From Kibdelosporangium sp. MJ126-NF4 (GTDB lineage: Bacteria > Actinomycetota > Actinomycetes > Mycobacteriales > Pseudonocardiaceae): DNA of 64,000 bases. The stretch is taken from assembly GCF_000826545.1 (NCBI RefSeq), contig NZ_CDME01000006.1:93063-157062 (forward strand). Reading direction: 5' to 3'. The notes under the pieces were generated by a model. That model saw only the letters and a program-made list of their open reading frames with translations. It searched no databases and had not been told where the DNA came from. The position numbers were made by a program, and so were the translations under genes. Below are positions 9,758 to 18,357 of this stretch, piece by piece (the stretch's first letter is position 1; each line of letters starts with the position of its first letter).

Positions 9758-10342
9758 CTATTCGGCGAACGCCGCCCGAAGCATCTGCCGGGCGCGTGCC
9801 CGGGGGTCGGCGTGGATCTCGATGATCGCGTTCAGCACGGCGCCGTCCACCAGGGCGACCACCTGCTCGATGCGGTCGCCGGTGACCGGCATGCCGCACT
9901 TGGCGAAGATCGCCGACAGCAGTTCCCGCAGCTTGACCGCGTCCGTGCCCATCACGGGCTTGAGGTACGGCCTGCGCCCGGTCGCTACCAGCCGTTCGTA
10001 GCGGGACAGCACGGCCTCGGCGTCGTTGGACTCCGTCTCGTGCCCGAGCAGCCGGTCGAGCACGAGTTCGACGAGGACCTCGAACCCGGCGTTCGGCGGC
10101 GCCTGCTCCAGCTGCGCCCAGCCCGTGGCGAACTCCTCCTCGCCCCGGTACACCACCGCCGCCGTGATCAGCTCGTCCAGCGAGTCGAAGTAGTACGTGG
10201 TCGACGCGAGCGGCAGCCCGGCCCGTTCGGCGACCGCGCGATGGCGGATCGCGTCGAACCCGCCTTCGGCGAGCAGCTGCGCCGCAGCCTCGACGAGGGC
10301 TTGGCGCCTGCGTTCCCCTTTGGGCGTGCTCGCGGCTGTCAT
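9758..10342 (-). CDS. TetR family transcriptional regulator
   Basis: A 194-aa regulator. The N-terminal TetR helix-turn-helix is clear: RRQALVEAAAQLLAEGGFDAIRHRAVAERAGLPLASTTYYF-type residues 8-50, with the canonical STTYYFDSLDEL end. The C-terminal ligand domain is not assignable. The ATG at 10342 is used; an upstream in-frame start would add an unrelated 11-residue leader. It lies between two sigma/membrane-partner pairs, all on the minus strand, but its target genes are not evident. Confidence 0.88.
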   Translation of the reverse strand: MTAASTPKGERRRQALVEAAAQLLAEGGFDAIRHRAVAERAGLPLASTTYYFDSLDELITAAVVYRGEEEFATGWAQLEQAPPNAGFEVLVELVLDRLLGHETESNDAEAVLSRYERLVATGRRPYLKPVMGTDAVKLRELLSAIFAKCGMPVTGDRIEQVVALVDGAVLNAIIEIHADPRARARQMLRAAFAE

Positions 10343-10421
10343 AGTCCACCAAGCGTAGTGGCGTGACCCTTCCACAATTCTTGTGGCGCGATTTCGGTGC
10401 GGACCTCGTCAGAACCGGGCG

Positions 10422-11186
10422 TCAGAACCGGGGCGCGATGTCCACGGCCATCTTCGCGATGGAGTCCGTGTAGGGCGCCTCGACGGGCCGCACGTTCTGG
10501 TCGGGCTGGCTGACGATGTGCAGCGCGGCGCCGCTGGCGGCCTCGCTCTGGGCGTTCGCCGTGCCGGGGACCTCGCTGCCCAGCGGCGCGAAGATCTGGG
10601 TGCCCTTGGGCAGCAGGACCGCGGACACCACTCCGGCTTTGCTGCCGTCGGTGACGGTGAACGCCACGCCCTTGCTCCCCGGCGGGCAGCTGAACGGAAC
10701 GCCGACCTCGACTTTGCCAGGGGCGGCCGGGAGCTCGCCCGCGAGGGCAGCAGCGAGCTCCCGGTCCGCCTGGCACCCACTCGGGGTGCTGCCGGCTGTG
10801 CCGGCATTACCAGTCGACTGTCCTCCCTGCTTAGGCGCAGTCGACCGGTTGTCCTGTTGGCCCGTGTCGTTCCGCATGACCGATGGTCCTTCGGCCGGTG
10901 CGGGCGGTTCCTCTCTGTACATAGTGCCATCGGTTCGGGCTCCGCCGCTGCCGGAAGCAGGCGCATTCGCCGCTGTTGTGTCCGCGATTCCACCCGAAAG
11001 GGCGACAGCTGTCACAGTTCCGCCCGCGACCAGGGCAAACGCGAGGGCAGACGCGGCCACGACAGTGTTACGGCGTTTCACCGTCGCACGGCGTGACGCC
11101 GTCCGGACCTCACCCGTGCCGAAGGTGGCCGGTGGCGTGTCGCCCACCGCGTCCCTGAACAGCTCAGCCAGCTTCTTGTCGTCCAC
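10422..11186 (-). CDS. membrane-anchored partner of SigE-type sigma factor (second copy)
   Basis: A 254-aa protein built like the 8.4-9.2 kb protein: an acidic N-terminus (MDDKKLAELFRDAVGDTPP), a basic stretch, one transmembrane helix near residues 42-65, a low-complexity Ser/Gly/Pro/Thr linker and a C-terminal domain with one Cys pair-like spacing (GCQAD, FSCPPG). GTG start at 11186 with a gaggagg site upstream. It follows a SigE-family sigma gene by 14 bp. It is probably a signal-receiving or inhibitory partner, inferred from position and topology. Sequence similarity to the first partner is weak outside the layout. Confidence 0.65.
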   Translation of the reverse strand: MDDKKLAELFRDAVGDTPPATFGTGEVRTASRRATVKRRNTVVAASALAFALVAGGTVTAVALSGGIADTTAANAPASGSGGARTDGTMYREEPPAPAEGPSVMRNDTGQQDNRSTAPKQGGQSTGNAGTAGSTPSGCQADRELAAALAGELPAAPGKVEVGVPFSCPPGSKGVAFTVTDGSKAGVVSAVLLPKGTQIFAPLGSEVPGTANAQSEAASGAALHIVSQPDQNVRPVEAPYTDSIAKMAVDIAPRF

Positions 11187-11200
11187 CTACATCCACCTCC

Positions 11201-11719
11201 TCACGATGCCGGTCGCAGGTCGTCCAACGCGTCGCCCAGCGCCTCACGCAAAGCAGTCAGCCCGCGTGCGGTCTGGCTCTTGACCGTGCCCTCGGAGCAC
11301 TTGAGCGTCTCGGCGGTCGCCGCCACGTCCAGGCCCTCCAAGAACCTCAGCACAAGCACCGCACGTTGCCGTGGCGGCACCTGTTTCAAGCCGCCGAGCA
11401 GCGCGGACCTCGTCGCGACAGTGTCACCGACCTCGGCAGCCACCGACGTGGGCTCAGGCAGCTGCTCGACGAACCGCTCCCGGCGCCACGGCCGTCGCGA
11501 CTCGTCGATCATCGCGCGCACCACCGTCCGGCGGACGTAGGCGTCCAATGCGCCTCGGTCACGCACCTTGCGCCACCGTCGGTGCAGCGCGACGAACGCG
11601 GTCTGAGCCAGGTCGTCCGCACGGTGCCAGTCGCCACACAGCATGTACGCGGTTCGGCGCACGGCGTCTCGCCGAGCCTCGAAGTACTCCGCGAACTCCT
11701 GCTCGTCGCGCTGATCCAC
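11201..11719 (-). CDS. SigE family RNA polymerase sigma factor (second copy)
   Basis: A 172-aa sigma factor with region 2 (TAYMLCGDWHRADDLAQTAF) and region 4 (VPPRQRAVLVLRFLEGLD, then TLKCSEGTVKSQTARGLTALRE). It is clearly related to the sigma factor at 9.2-9.7 kb, including the CGDWH element. The GTG at 11719 lies about 8 bp after a ggagag site. The frame stays open to 12298 on the minus strand, but that extension lies opposite threonine aldolase and is rejected. It is followed by its membrane partner gene in the same direction. Confidence 0.87.
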   Translation of the reverse strand: MDQRDEQEFAEYFEARRDAVRRTAYMLCGDWHRADDLAQTAFVALHRRWRKVRDRGALDAYVRRTVVRAMIDESRRPWRRERFVEQLPEPTSVAAEVGDTVATRSALLGGLKQVPPRQRAVLVLRFLEGLDVAATAETLKCSEGTVKSQTARGLTALREALGDALDDLRPAS

Positions 11720-11858
11720 GCGGACTCTCTCCGCTCGTCGTCTTCTGCTACGGGGACGGACCCAACCGCCTACACGGTTGCACGCCGCCGGGATGAGTTC
11801 TACGCCACACCCCGAATCGGGTTGCCCCCGGGGCCGCCACATTGGTGGGATCGATTCC

Positions 11859-12875
11859 GTGACCACCACCTCGTTCATCGACCTGCGCTCGGACACCGTC
11901 ACCAAACCGGACGACAGGATGCGGGCCGCGATGGCCGCTGCCGAGGTCGACGACGACGTGCTGGGGCACGACCCGACCATGGCCGAACTCGAGGAGACCG
12001 TCGCCGGGCTGCTCGGCATCGAGGCATCGCTGTGGGTGCCGAGCGGCTCGATGGGCAACCTGATCGCGCTGATGCTGCACCTCAAGCGCGGTGACCGGTT
12101 CCTCGCCACGGCCGGGTCGCACGTGATCGCGCACGAACAGGGCGGCGCGGCCTGGTTGGCGGGCGGTATGCCGGAGATGCTGCCGTGGGACGGCGGTCCA
12201 GGACGGCCGACGCCCGAGACGGTCCGCAACGCGATCGGCGGGCCGCAGCCGTACTTCGGTCTGTACACGAAGCTGCTGTGCCTGGAGAACACGCACAACG
12301 CGGCGGGCGGAGCCGTGACCTCGCCCGATGAGCACGCTCAACTGGTGGCCGTCGCCAAGGACGCTGGCTTGGCCGTGCATCTGGACGGCGCCCGGATCTG
12401 GAACGCGGCGGTCAAACTCGGCCTGCCACCGTCCGCGCTGACCGTCGGGGTGGACACCGTGCAGGTCTGCCTGAGCAAGGGGCTGGGCGCGCCGGTCGGG
12501 TCGATGGTCGCCGGGTCGGCCGCGTTCGTCGCGGAGGCCCGCCGGGCCCGCAAGATGCTGGGCGGCGGCGTTCGGCAGGGCGGTGTGCTGGCCGCGGCCG
12601 GGCTGGTCGCGCTGGAGAACATCGACTCGCTGGCCGAGGACCACGCCAAAGCCGCGGCGCTCGCCGACGGCCTGCGTGAGCGCGGCTGGGACGTGGCCAT
12701 GCCGGACACCAACATCCTGTTGGCAACCGTGCCGGACCTGGACCAGGCGCTGGCCCGCCTGAAAAACGTCGGCGTGCTCGCCGGGCCGATGGACGGCCGG
12801 GTCCGGTTCATCACGCACCGGGACGTCACCGCCGACGACATCACCGAAGTGCTGAACCGCCTGGACAAGGAGTGA
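11859..12875 (+). CDS. low-specificity L-threonine aldolase
   Basis: A 338-aa PLP enzyme of the beta-eliminating lyase fold. It cleaves L-threonine/allo-threonine to glycine and acetaldehyde. Visible features: N-terminal FIDLRSDTVTKPDDRM, substrate-site VDDDVLGHDPT, PLP-ring Asp176 in HLDGAR and Schiff-base Lys207 in VQVCLSKGLGAPVGS. The GTG start at 11859 has a ggtggga site 10 bp upstream; an upstream in-frame ATG would add an unrelated leader. The stop overlaps the HAD gene start (GTGA). Confidence 0.93.
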   Translation: MTTTSFIDLRSDTVTKPDDRMRAAMAAAEVDDDVLGHDPTMAELEETVAGLLGIEASLWVPSGSMGNLIALMLHLKRGDRFLATAGSHVIAHEQGGAAWLAGGMPEMLPWDGGPGRPTPETVRNAIGGPQPYFGLYTKLLCLENTHNAAGGAVTSPDEHAQLVAVAKDAGLAVHLDGARIWNAAVKLGLPPSALTVGVDTVQVCLSKGLGAPVGSMVAGSAAFVAEARRARKMLGGGVRQGGVLAAAGLVALENIDSLAEDHAKAAALADGLRERGWDVAMPDTNILLATVPDLDQALARLKNVGVLAGPMDGRVRFITHRDVTADDITEVLNRLDKE

Positions 12876-13462
12876 GTGTGCGCTGGATCGTGTTCGACTA
12901 CGGCGAGGTCATCAGCGAGCGGACCGCCGCGCTGCCCGAACTCGCCGAGGTGCTGGGGGCCGAGCAGGTCGCGTTCGAGACCGCGTACTGGGCGCACCGC
13001 GAGGCGTACGACCGGGGCATGTCCGATCAGGACTACTGGTCCACGGTCGCCGGGAAACCGTTGGACGAGCCGACATCCGCGCAGCTGGCCAAGATCGACG
13101 GAGTCGGCTGGATGACCACCCGGCAGTCCACTCTGGACCTGATCGCGGAGATCACCGCGGCGGGCCACGGCCTCGCGCTGCTGTCCAACGCGCCGTCCGC
13201 GTTCGGGCGGATGGTCGAACTGGAGGCATGGACCAGGCCGTTCACGCACCTGATCTTCTCCGGCGACCTGGCGATCGCCAAGCCGGACCCGCAGATGTGG
13301 GCGACGCTGCTCGAGCGCCTCGGCGCCGCCCCGCGGGACTGTGTGTTCTTCGACGACCGGCAGGTCAACATCGACGGTGCGCTCGCCGCCGGGATCGACG
13401 CACAGCTGTGGGTCTCGGCGGCCGAGGCCCGTGCCCACCTGGCCGCCACCGGGATTCTGTAG
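12872..13462 (+). CDS. HAD family hydrolase
   Basis: A 196-aa haloacid-dehalogenase superfamily phosphatase-like protein. Motif I is WIVFDYGEVIS, where the usual second Asp is Gly, as in YihX-like sugar-phosphate phosphatases. Motif II is ALLSNAPS; motif III/IV is AIAKPDPQMW ... CVFFDDRQVNIDGA. The GTG at 12872 overlaps the threonine aldolase stop by 4 bp, so the two are coupled. The substrate is unknown; the DxG form suggests retained phosphatase activity in known relatives, but this is inference. Confidence 0.87.
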   Translation: MSVRWIVFDYGEVISERTAALPELAEVLGAEQVAFETAYWAHREAYDRGMSDQDYWSTVAGKPLDEPTSAQLAKIDGVGWMTTRQSTLDLIAEITAAGHGLALLSNAPSAFGRMVELEAWTRPFTHLIFSGDLAIAKPDPQMWATLLERLGAAPRDCVFFDDRQVNIDGALAAGIDAQLWVSAAEARAHLAATGIL

Positions 13463-13476
13463 CTACGACTGAGCAG

Positions 13477-13638
13477 CTACGACTTGATTTGGGAGCGCTT
13501 GATCGCACCGTAGGCGAGCGTTCCCACCACACCGATCGCGCCGATGATCAACAGCCACTTGAAGGCCGAGAAGATCCAGCCGATGACCATGAACGCGAGC
13601 CAGATCACGACGATCGCGCCGAGGATCTTCACCAACAT
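13477..13638 (-). CDS. small two-helix membrane protein
   Basis: A 53-aa protein that is almost entirely two hydrophobic helices (about residues 2-22 and 27-45) with a basic C-terminus (IKRSQIKS). The ATG at 13638 has a perfect ggggagg site 6 bp upstream, which strongly supports it as a real gene. The function is not recognised. It lies tail to tail with the HAD gene. Confidence 0.65.
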   Translation of the reverse strand: MLVKILGAIVVIWLAFMVIGWIFSAFKWLLIIGAIGVVGTLAYGAIKRSQIKS

Positions 13639-13749
13639 GTCCAGCCTCCCCAATCGGGTCATGAAGTGAACGAACCGCGCTCACCCGTGGTTCCCAGTCA
13701 ACCAGCGGACAGGTCGGGCGACCATCGGGAATGACCCGGATATCCCAGC

Positions 13750-14898
13750 TCAGGGATTCACCCAACCCCCCAGCCTGCGCAACGCCTCCTCGATCTCGTG
13801 GTGCGCGCCCGCGAAGCTGAGCCGGATGAACTTCGAACCGTGCTCGGGGTCGAAGTCGATGCCCGGCACGATCGCCAGTCCGGTGTCCGCCAGCAGCCGC
13901 TGGCACCAGCTCATCGCGTCGTGCGTGAGGTGCTCGATGTCGGCGTAGACGTAGAACGCGCCGTCGGCGGGCGCGAGCCGGTCGATGCCGAGCCGTTTCA
14001 GCCCTTCGAGCAGGGTGTCCCGGTTCGCCCGGTAGGACTCCACGTGCCCGTCGAGCTCGCGGTAGGACTCGTCGGTGAACGCGGCGACGGCTGCGTGCTG
14101 CGCGATCGCCGGTGCGCAGATGTTGAAGTTGCCGATCAGGCACTCGACCGCCCGGTGCAGCCGCTGCGGCACCAGCAGCCAGCCCAGCCGCCAGCCGGTC
14201 ATCGCGAAGTACTTGGAGAACGAGTTCACCACCAGGGCTTCGCGGCTGTACTGCCACGCCGACGCGGGCGTCAGGCCGTAGTCGATGCCGTGGTAGATCT
14301 CGTCGCTGATCAGCTGGACGCCGTGCTCGGCACACCAGCCCGCGATCGCCGCCAGCTCCGAGCCCGCGACGACCGTGCCCGTCGGGTTGGCCGGGCTGGC
14401 GATCACCACGCCCTTGAGCGGGCCGAGCCCGTCGAGCAGCTCGACGGTCGGCTGGAAGGTGTCCATCTCGACGACCTCACAGCCCAGCGCGGTGAGGATG
14501 TTGCGGTACGCCGGATACCCCGGCCGGGCCAGCGCGACCCGGTCACCGGGGTCGAACGCGGACAGGAACGACAGCAGGAAACCACCGGACGAACCGGTGG
14601 TGACGACCACGTCCTCCGGCGAGACACGCACGGAGTACCTCCGGTCGTAGTGACCGGCGATGGCTTCCCGCAACTCCGGGATACCCAGCTGCTCGGTGTA
14701 GCCGAGTTTGTTGCCACGCAAAGCTTTCTCGGCCGCTGCGAGCACCGGGGCGGACGCTGGGGCCGAAGGTTGCCCGGCCGCCAACGACACCACATCGCCC
14801 TTGGCGCGTTGCCGTGTGTTGGCGGCCTCGAGGACATCCATGACATGGAACGGCGGCACGAGGGCACGTGCGGCGACTGTCAGCGGGCGGTGAGCCAT
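13750..14898 (-). CDS. pyridoxal phosphate-dependent aminotransferase (class I/II)
   Basis: A 382-aa fold-type I aminotransferase. It shows the AGQPS substrate loop, PLP-phosphate residues TGSSGG, the ASPANPTGT motif with the pyridine-nitrogen region ISDEIYHGIDYG, and Schiff-base Lys229 in SFSKYFAMTGWRLGW. This family includes aspartate and aromatic aminotransferases; the exact amino donor cannot be told. The ATG at 14898 is preceded by agggtga 5 bp upstream. Monocistronic by appearance. Confidence 0.9.
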   Translation of the reverse strand: MAHRPLTVAARALVPPFHVMDVLEAANTRQRAKGDVVSLAAGQPSAPASAPVLAAAEKALRGNKLGYTEQLGIPELREAIAGHYDRRYSVRVSPEDVVVTTGSSGGFLLSFLSAFDPGDRVALARPGYPAYRNILTALGCEVVEMDTFQPTVELLDGLGPLKGVVIASPANPTGTVVAGSELAAIAGWCAEHGVQLISDEIYHGIDYGLTPASAWQYSREALVVNSFSKYFAMTGWRLGWLLVPQRLHRAVECLIGNFNICAPAIAQHAAVAAFTDESYRELDGHVESYRANRDTLLEGLKRLGIDRLAPADGAFYVYADIEHLTHDAMSWCQRLLADTGLAIVPGIDFDPEHGSKFIRLSFAGAHHEIEEALRRLGGWVNP

Positions 14899-14938
14899 AC
14901 AAATCACCCTATCGCCGCACGTACCCTCATGTGATCAC

Positions 14939-16582
14939 TCAGAAAACGCCTTTGCCCAAACGCTTCTCGGAGATGAAGCGCTGCACCGAGTCCGTCACGT
15001 CCGCCGACTGCGGAGCACGCGCGGAACGACCGGCGGCCTCCTGGTCGGCGGGGATGTCCGGCCGCGGGTCACCCGGGCAGGTCACGCGGCTGCCCGGCAG
15101 CACACCGTCGACGAGGTACTTGTCGACGATGGTCGACGCGCAGGCGTTGCGGCTGTAGAGGCCGTGCGTGCCCTCGTCGGCCACCGACACCAACTGGTCC
15201 CGCAGCCTGGTGGCCATCGCCGGGCCGCCGTCGTACTGCGTCTGCGAGTCACCCTCGGCCTGGATCACCAGTCCGGTCGGGTAGTTGGCGCGCTTGAGGT
15301 TGGTCACCTTGTCCGCGGGCTTGAAGCTGCGGAAGGTGCACTCGGTCGGAGCGGCGCGGTACACGCCGTAGCCGTACGGGTTCTTCTCACGGAACAGCCG
15401 CATGTCGCTGTAGTAGATCTGCAGGTCCTGCGGCCAGTCCGCCTCACAGGTGACGGTCTGGAACACGCCGTTGACCGTCTCGGCGATGCCCAGCTTCTGC
15501 ATCAGCTTCGCGGCCTTGCCCGCGTCCTTGACCTCGGCGGACCCGGCGGCGAGGGTGCCGTCCGACGCGGCCTTGAAGGCCTTGACGATCCGGCCGAGCT
15601 CATCCCACAGCGGGCGGTAGCGCGAGTAGAACCCGACCAGCGCGTCGTAGACGGTCCGGTCCACGGTGCCGAAGTCCGGGTCCTCGATCGGCTTGGTCGC
15701 CAGCTTCGCGGCCAGCGCCTCGGTGGTCGCGAACACCTCGGCCTGGGACTTGCCCAGCCCGTACACGGAGTTGCGCTCGCCGAGCCAGCCGAACAGCGCC
15801 TCGGTGTTCTGCCTCATGGCCACGGCCTGCTGCTTGAACTGCTCGCGCCAGATCCAGTCCGGGCTGACCGAGGAGTCCAGCACGTTGCGGTCGAGGCTGG
15901 CCGGGAACAGGCTGCCGAACACCGCGCCGAGGTAGGTGCCGTACGAGAAGCCCAAGTAATTGATCTTCTTCTCGCCGAGCACGCCCCGGATCACGTCCAT
16001 GTCGCGAGCGGTGTTCGGGGTGTTGATGTACGGCCGCAGACCACCGGCGGCCCGCTCGCAGGCGGCCTCGTCGTTGCGTGCCTGCGCGGTGTACGCCGCG
16101 AACTGGTCGTCGGTCGGCCGTGACGGGAAGTTCGCGATCGGCGGGCTGACCTCGCACTCCAGCGGAGTCGACCGCCCCACGCCGCGCGGGTCGAAGCCGA
16201 TCATGTCGTATACCTGCGCGATCGGCCGGTCGGCGAACGCCAGCGGAAGGTCGACGCCCTCGCCACCGGGACCGCCCGGGTTGAGCAGCAGCACGCCACG
16301 GCGCTTGGCCGGGTCCTTCGCGGGCAGCTTGCTGATCGTCACCGAAATGCGCTCGTTGCCCGGCTTGCGGTAGTTCATCGGCACCGTCAACGTGGCGCAC
16401 TGCAGCGCGGCGAGCTCCCCCTCGGCCGCACACGGCGCCCACGTCGGCTTCTGGCCGTAGAACTCCGCCAGCCCGGCGGGCACAGCGGCGGTGGCGACCG
16501 GCGCCAACCCCGCCATGACACCGAGCACCGCCATCGCACTCACGCCGGCGTACGCGAGCCGGTTCCGTCTTGCCCCTGCCAT
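14939..16582 (-). CDS. secreted alpha/beta hydrolase, tripeptidyl aminopeptidase (TAP)-like
   Basis: A 547-aa secreted serine hydrolase. The signal peptide ends near VATAAVP. The oxyanion region VLLLNPGGPGGEG, the FDPRGVGRS motif and the nucleophile elbow GFSYG (Ser213) mark the Streptomyces SlpD/E-TAP family, which cleaves tripeptides from protein N-termini. The C-terminal TAP-like domain carries the Asp (AEGDSQT) and His (DEGTHGLY). The ATG at 16582 follows an aggagggg site; eleven upstream in-frame codons are excluded. Likely exported for peptide scavenging. Confidence 0.92.
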   Translation of the reverse strand: MAGARRNRLAYAGVSAMAVLGVMAGLAPVATAAVPAGLAEFYGQKPTWAPCAAEGELAALQCATLTVPMNYRKPGNERISVTISKLPAKDPAKRRGVLLLNPGGPGGEGVDLPLAFADRPIAQVYDMIGFDPRGVGRSTPLECEVSPPIANFPSRPTDDQFAAYTAQARNDEAACERAAGGLRPYINTPNTARDMDVIRGVLGEKKINYLGFSYGTYLGAVFGSLFPASLDRNVLDSSVSPDWIWREQFKQQAVAMRQNTEALFGWLGERNSVYGLGKSQAEVFATTEALAAKLATKPIEDPDFGTVDRTVYDALVGFYSRYRPLWDELGRIVKAFKAASDGTLAAGSAEVKDAGKAAKLMQKLGIAETVNGVFQTVTCEADWPQDLQIYYSDMRLFREKNPYGYGVYRAAPTECTFRSFKPADKVTNLKRANYPTGLVIQAEGDSQTQYDGGPAMATRLRDQLVSVADEGTHGLYSRNACASTIVDKYLVDGVLPGSRVTCPGDPRPDIPADQEAAGRSARAPQSADVTDSVQRFISEKRLGKGVF

Positions 16583-16829
16583 GAACCACCCCTCCTGGGT
16601 TCGCACTGTGAACACAGAGAACCTAGAAGCAGAGGAATAGACCGCACATCAGACTTTCGGCGGAATTCGTCTGGCCAGAGAGGATTACTTTTCGGCACGT
16701 CTCGTCAACCTGGCCGATATGCGCATGTCGGCATCGGATTTTTCCGACCGCCCTGCATCGCGGCGGTGACTGGCGAATTCATGACACTCCTTAAGGACAA
16801 ACAATGTCCGTCCTTTTCCTCTGAGACGG

Positions 16830-17168
16830 GTGTCAGTGCAGTCTCAGCGCCCTGTGCGCCCTCTGGCCATGGGCCCGAACGGCGAAGGCGCCAACCTCGC
16901 CATGTACGACGGCGCCCAACTCGCCCAGGCTCTCGCGGCACACCCCGACGACATCGAGGCCGCCATCGCCGAGTACGAGCAGACCATGTTCGCCCGCAGC
17001 CACCGGGTCGCGGTCGAGAGCGCCAAGATGCGCGAGATCCTCACCGGAGCCAAGCCCCAGGACCCGCTCGACATGGTCGCCGACCTGGCCAAGAGCCCGC
17101 TGGCCATGGCGGCGACACCGGGCGACGCCGAACAGCTCGGCGCCGCTCCGGAGAATCGCCGTCAGTAG
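16830..17168 (+). pseudogene. FAD-dependent monooxygenase remnant (C-terminal piece)
   Basis: A 112-codon open frame whose residues 15-65 (MGPNGEGANLAMYDGAQLA, then EYEQTMFARS) match the C-terminal FAD-contact and helix region of TetX/PHBH-type aromatic monooxygenases. There the usual sequence is GDAAHLMPP followed by GEGANLAM. The N-terminal Rossmann (GxGxxG) half and the GDAAH residues are missing, and none is found in the 250 bp upstream. It therefore looks like a decayed gene truncated at its 5' end. The last 7 bp overlap the end of the opposing WXG100/transglycosylase gene. Confidence 0.65.
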
Positions 17169-18334
17169 CCGCGGTAGGCGCCGCCGCCTGCCATCGCCTT
17201 GATACCGGGGACGTTGTCCAGCGACCCGTAGCGGGAGATCGCGTAGTTGACACCGGCGCAGATGTTGTCGACCGGGTTCCAGATGTCGTCGTGGCCGGGC
17301 AGCTTGTAGCTGTTGAACGTCGGGTCGATGCACTGCATCAGGCCCTTGGATGGCGTGCCCTTCGCGGCGTTGGAATCCCAGTTGTTTATCGCATTAGGAT
17401 TTCCTGCTGATTCATGCTGGATGATCGCCCAGATCTTCGGCACGTCCGCGTCGCTGACGTTGATCCCGTTGGCGCGCAGGATCTCCTGTGCCTGTTTGAT
17501 CCACTCCTGGACGTTGCCGGGCGGCGGGCCCGCGGGCGGGCCACCGCTGGAGCCGAGGCCGCCGCCAGCACCAGCACCTCCGCCGCCGTGGCTGCCGCCG
17601 CCACTGCCGCTGCCACTGTGGCCGGAGCCGGAGTTGCCGCTGCCGCTCTGACTCTGGCCGCTCTGGCTCTGACTCTGGCTGGGTGTGTCGGCGCTGGCCG
17701 TCTTCGTCGACTCGTCCTTGGCCGCCTGGGGCTGCCAGTCGATCGTCTTGCCGGGACCGGGCACGTACGGCTGGCTACCGGCCTCGGGGATGTCGGCGAA
17801 CCGGGCGCTCGGGTTCGCGGCCGCCTTGATCTCCGTCGCCGCTGCCTTCAGCGCCTCGTCGGTCTCCTTGAGCTTGTTCTCGATGTCCGTGGCGGCCGCG
17901 GCGGTCACCGGCCGGATCTCCGCGTCCAGGGACGGCGCGTCGGCGCCCTGGTTGTTCTGCTTGATCCGGTTGATCTCGCCGAGCGCCTGCTCGCACCGGG
18001 TGGACACGAAGTGCTTGGCGTCCTCGATCGCGGTGGCCACCTTGCTCAGCGCGCCGCCCGCCTTGGCCAGGCCCTCACCACTGGCCGTGCCCGCCTTCGC
18101 GAACCTGTCCATGTAGGACACGAACTGGTCGGCGGACGCCCCCTGCCACGCGTCGTCGAGCGATTTGACCGAGTTGGCCACGCCCGTGCCGTGCTCGCCC
18201 GCGTTCGTGCCCGCCTGGGTCAGCCGCTGGGCCGCGGCCGTGATCGAGCCGCTGTTCGCCTTCTCGACCTTCCGCGCGGCGGCCGCCACGGCCTCACCGC
18301 CCGGGTAACCCGCCAACGCCTCCGCTGCGCTCAC
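17162..18334 (-). CDS. WXG100-like / lytic transglycosylase fusion, putative ESX effector
   Basis: A 390-aa two-domain protein. Residues 1-100 form an Ala-rich helical WXG100-like hairpin with a DAWQGASADQF turn (W-x-G). Residues about 100-200 are further helices; 205-285 form a Ser/Gln/Gly-rich linker. Residues 285-390 form a transglycosylase-like (SLT) domain with catalytic Glu in IQHESAGNP and the SKGLMQ motif, followed by NICAGVNYAISRYG. No Sec signal is present, so export would be by type VII secretion. It follows a small WXG100-like gene by 23 bp and sits beside EspG/PPE genes. It probably cuts peptidoglycan during or after secretion. Confidence 0.82.
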   Translation of the reverse strand: MSAAEALAGYPGGEAVAAAARKVEKANSGSITAAAQRLTQAGTNAGEHGTGVANSVKSLDDAWQGASADQFVSYMDRFAKAGTASGEGLAKAGGALSKVATAIEDAKHFVSTRCEQALGEINRIKQNNQGADAPSLDAEIRPVTAAAATDIENKLKETDEALKAAATEIKAAANPSARFADIPEAGSQPYVPGPGKTIDWQPQAAKDESTKTASADTPSQSQSQSGQSQSGSGNSGSGHSGSGSGGGSHGGGGAGAGGGLGSSGGPPAGPPPGNVQEWIKQAQEILRANGINVSDADVPKIWAIIQHESAGNPNAINNWDSNAAKGTPSKGLMQCIDPTFNSYKLPGHDDIWNPVDNICAGVNYAISRYGSLDNVPGIKAMAGGGAYRGY

Positions 18335-18357
18335 CGCTCAGCTCCTCCCCAACAAAA

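Noticed and set aside
11720..12298. N-terminal extension of the second sigma factor ORF to 365 aa
   Set aside because: The extra part lies antisense to threonine aldolase, has low-complexity Ser/Pro composition and no sigma feature; the ribosome site supports GTG 11719.
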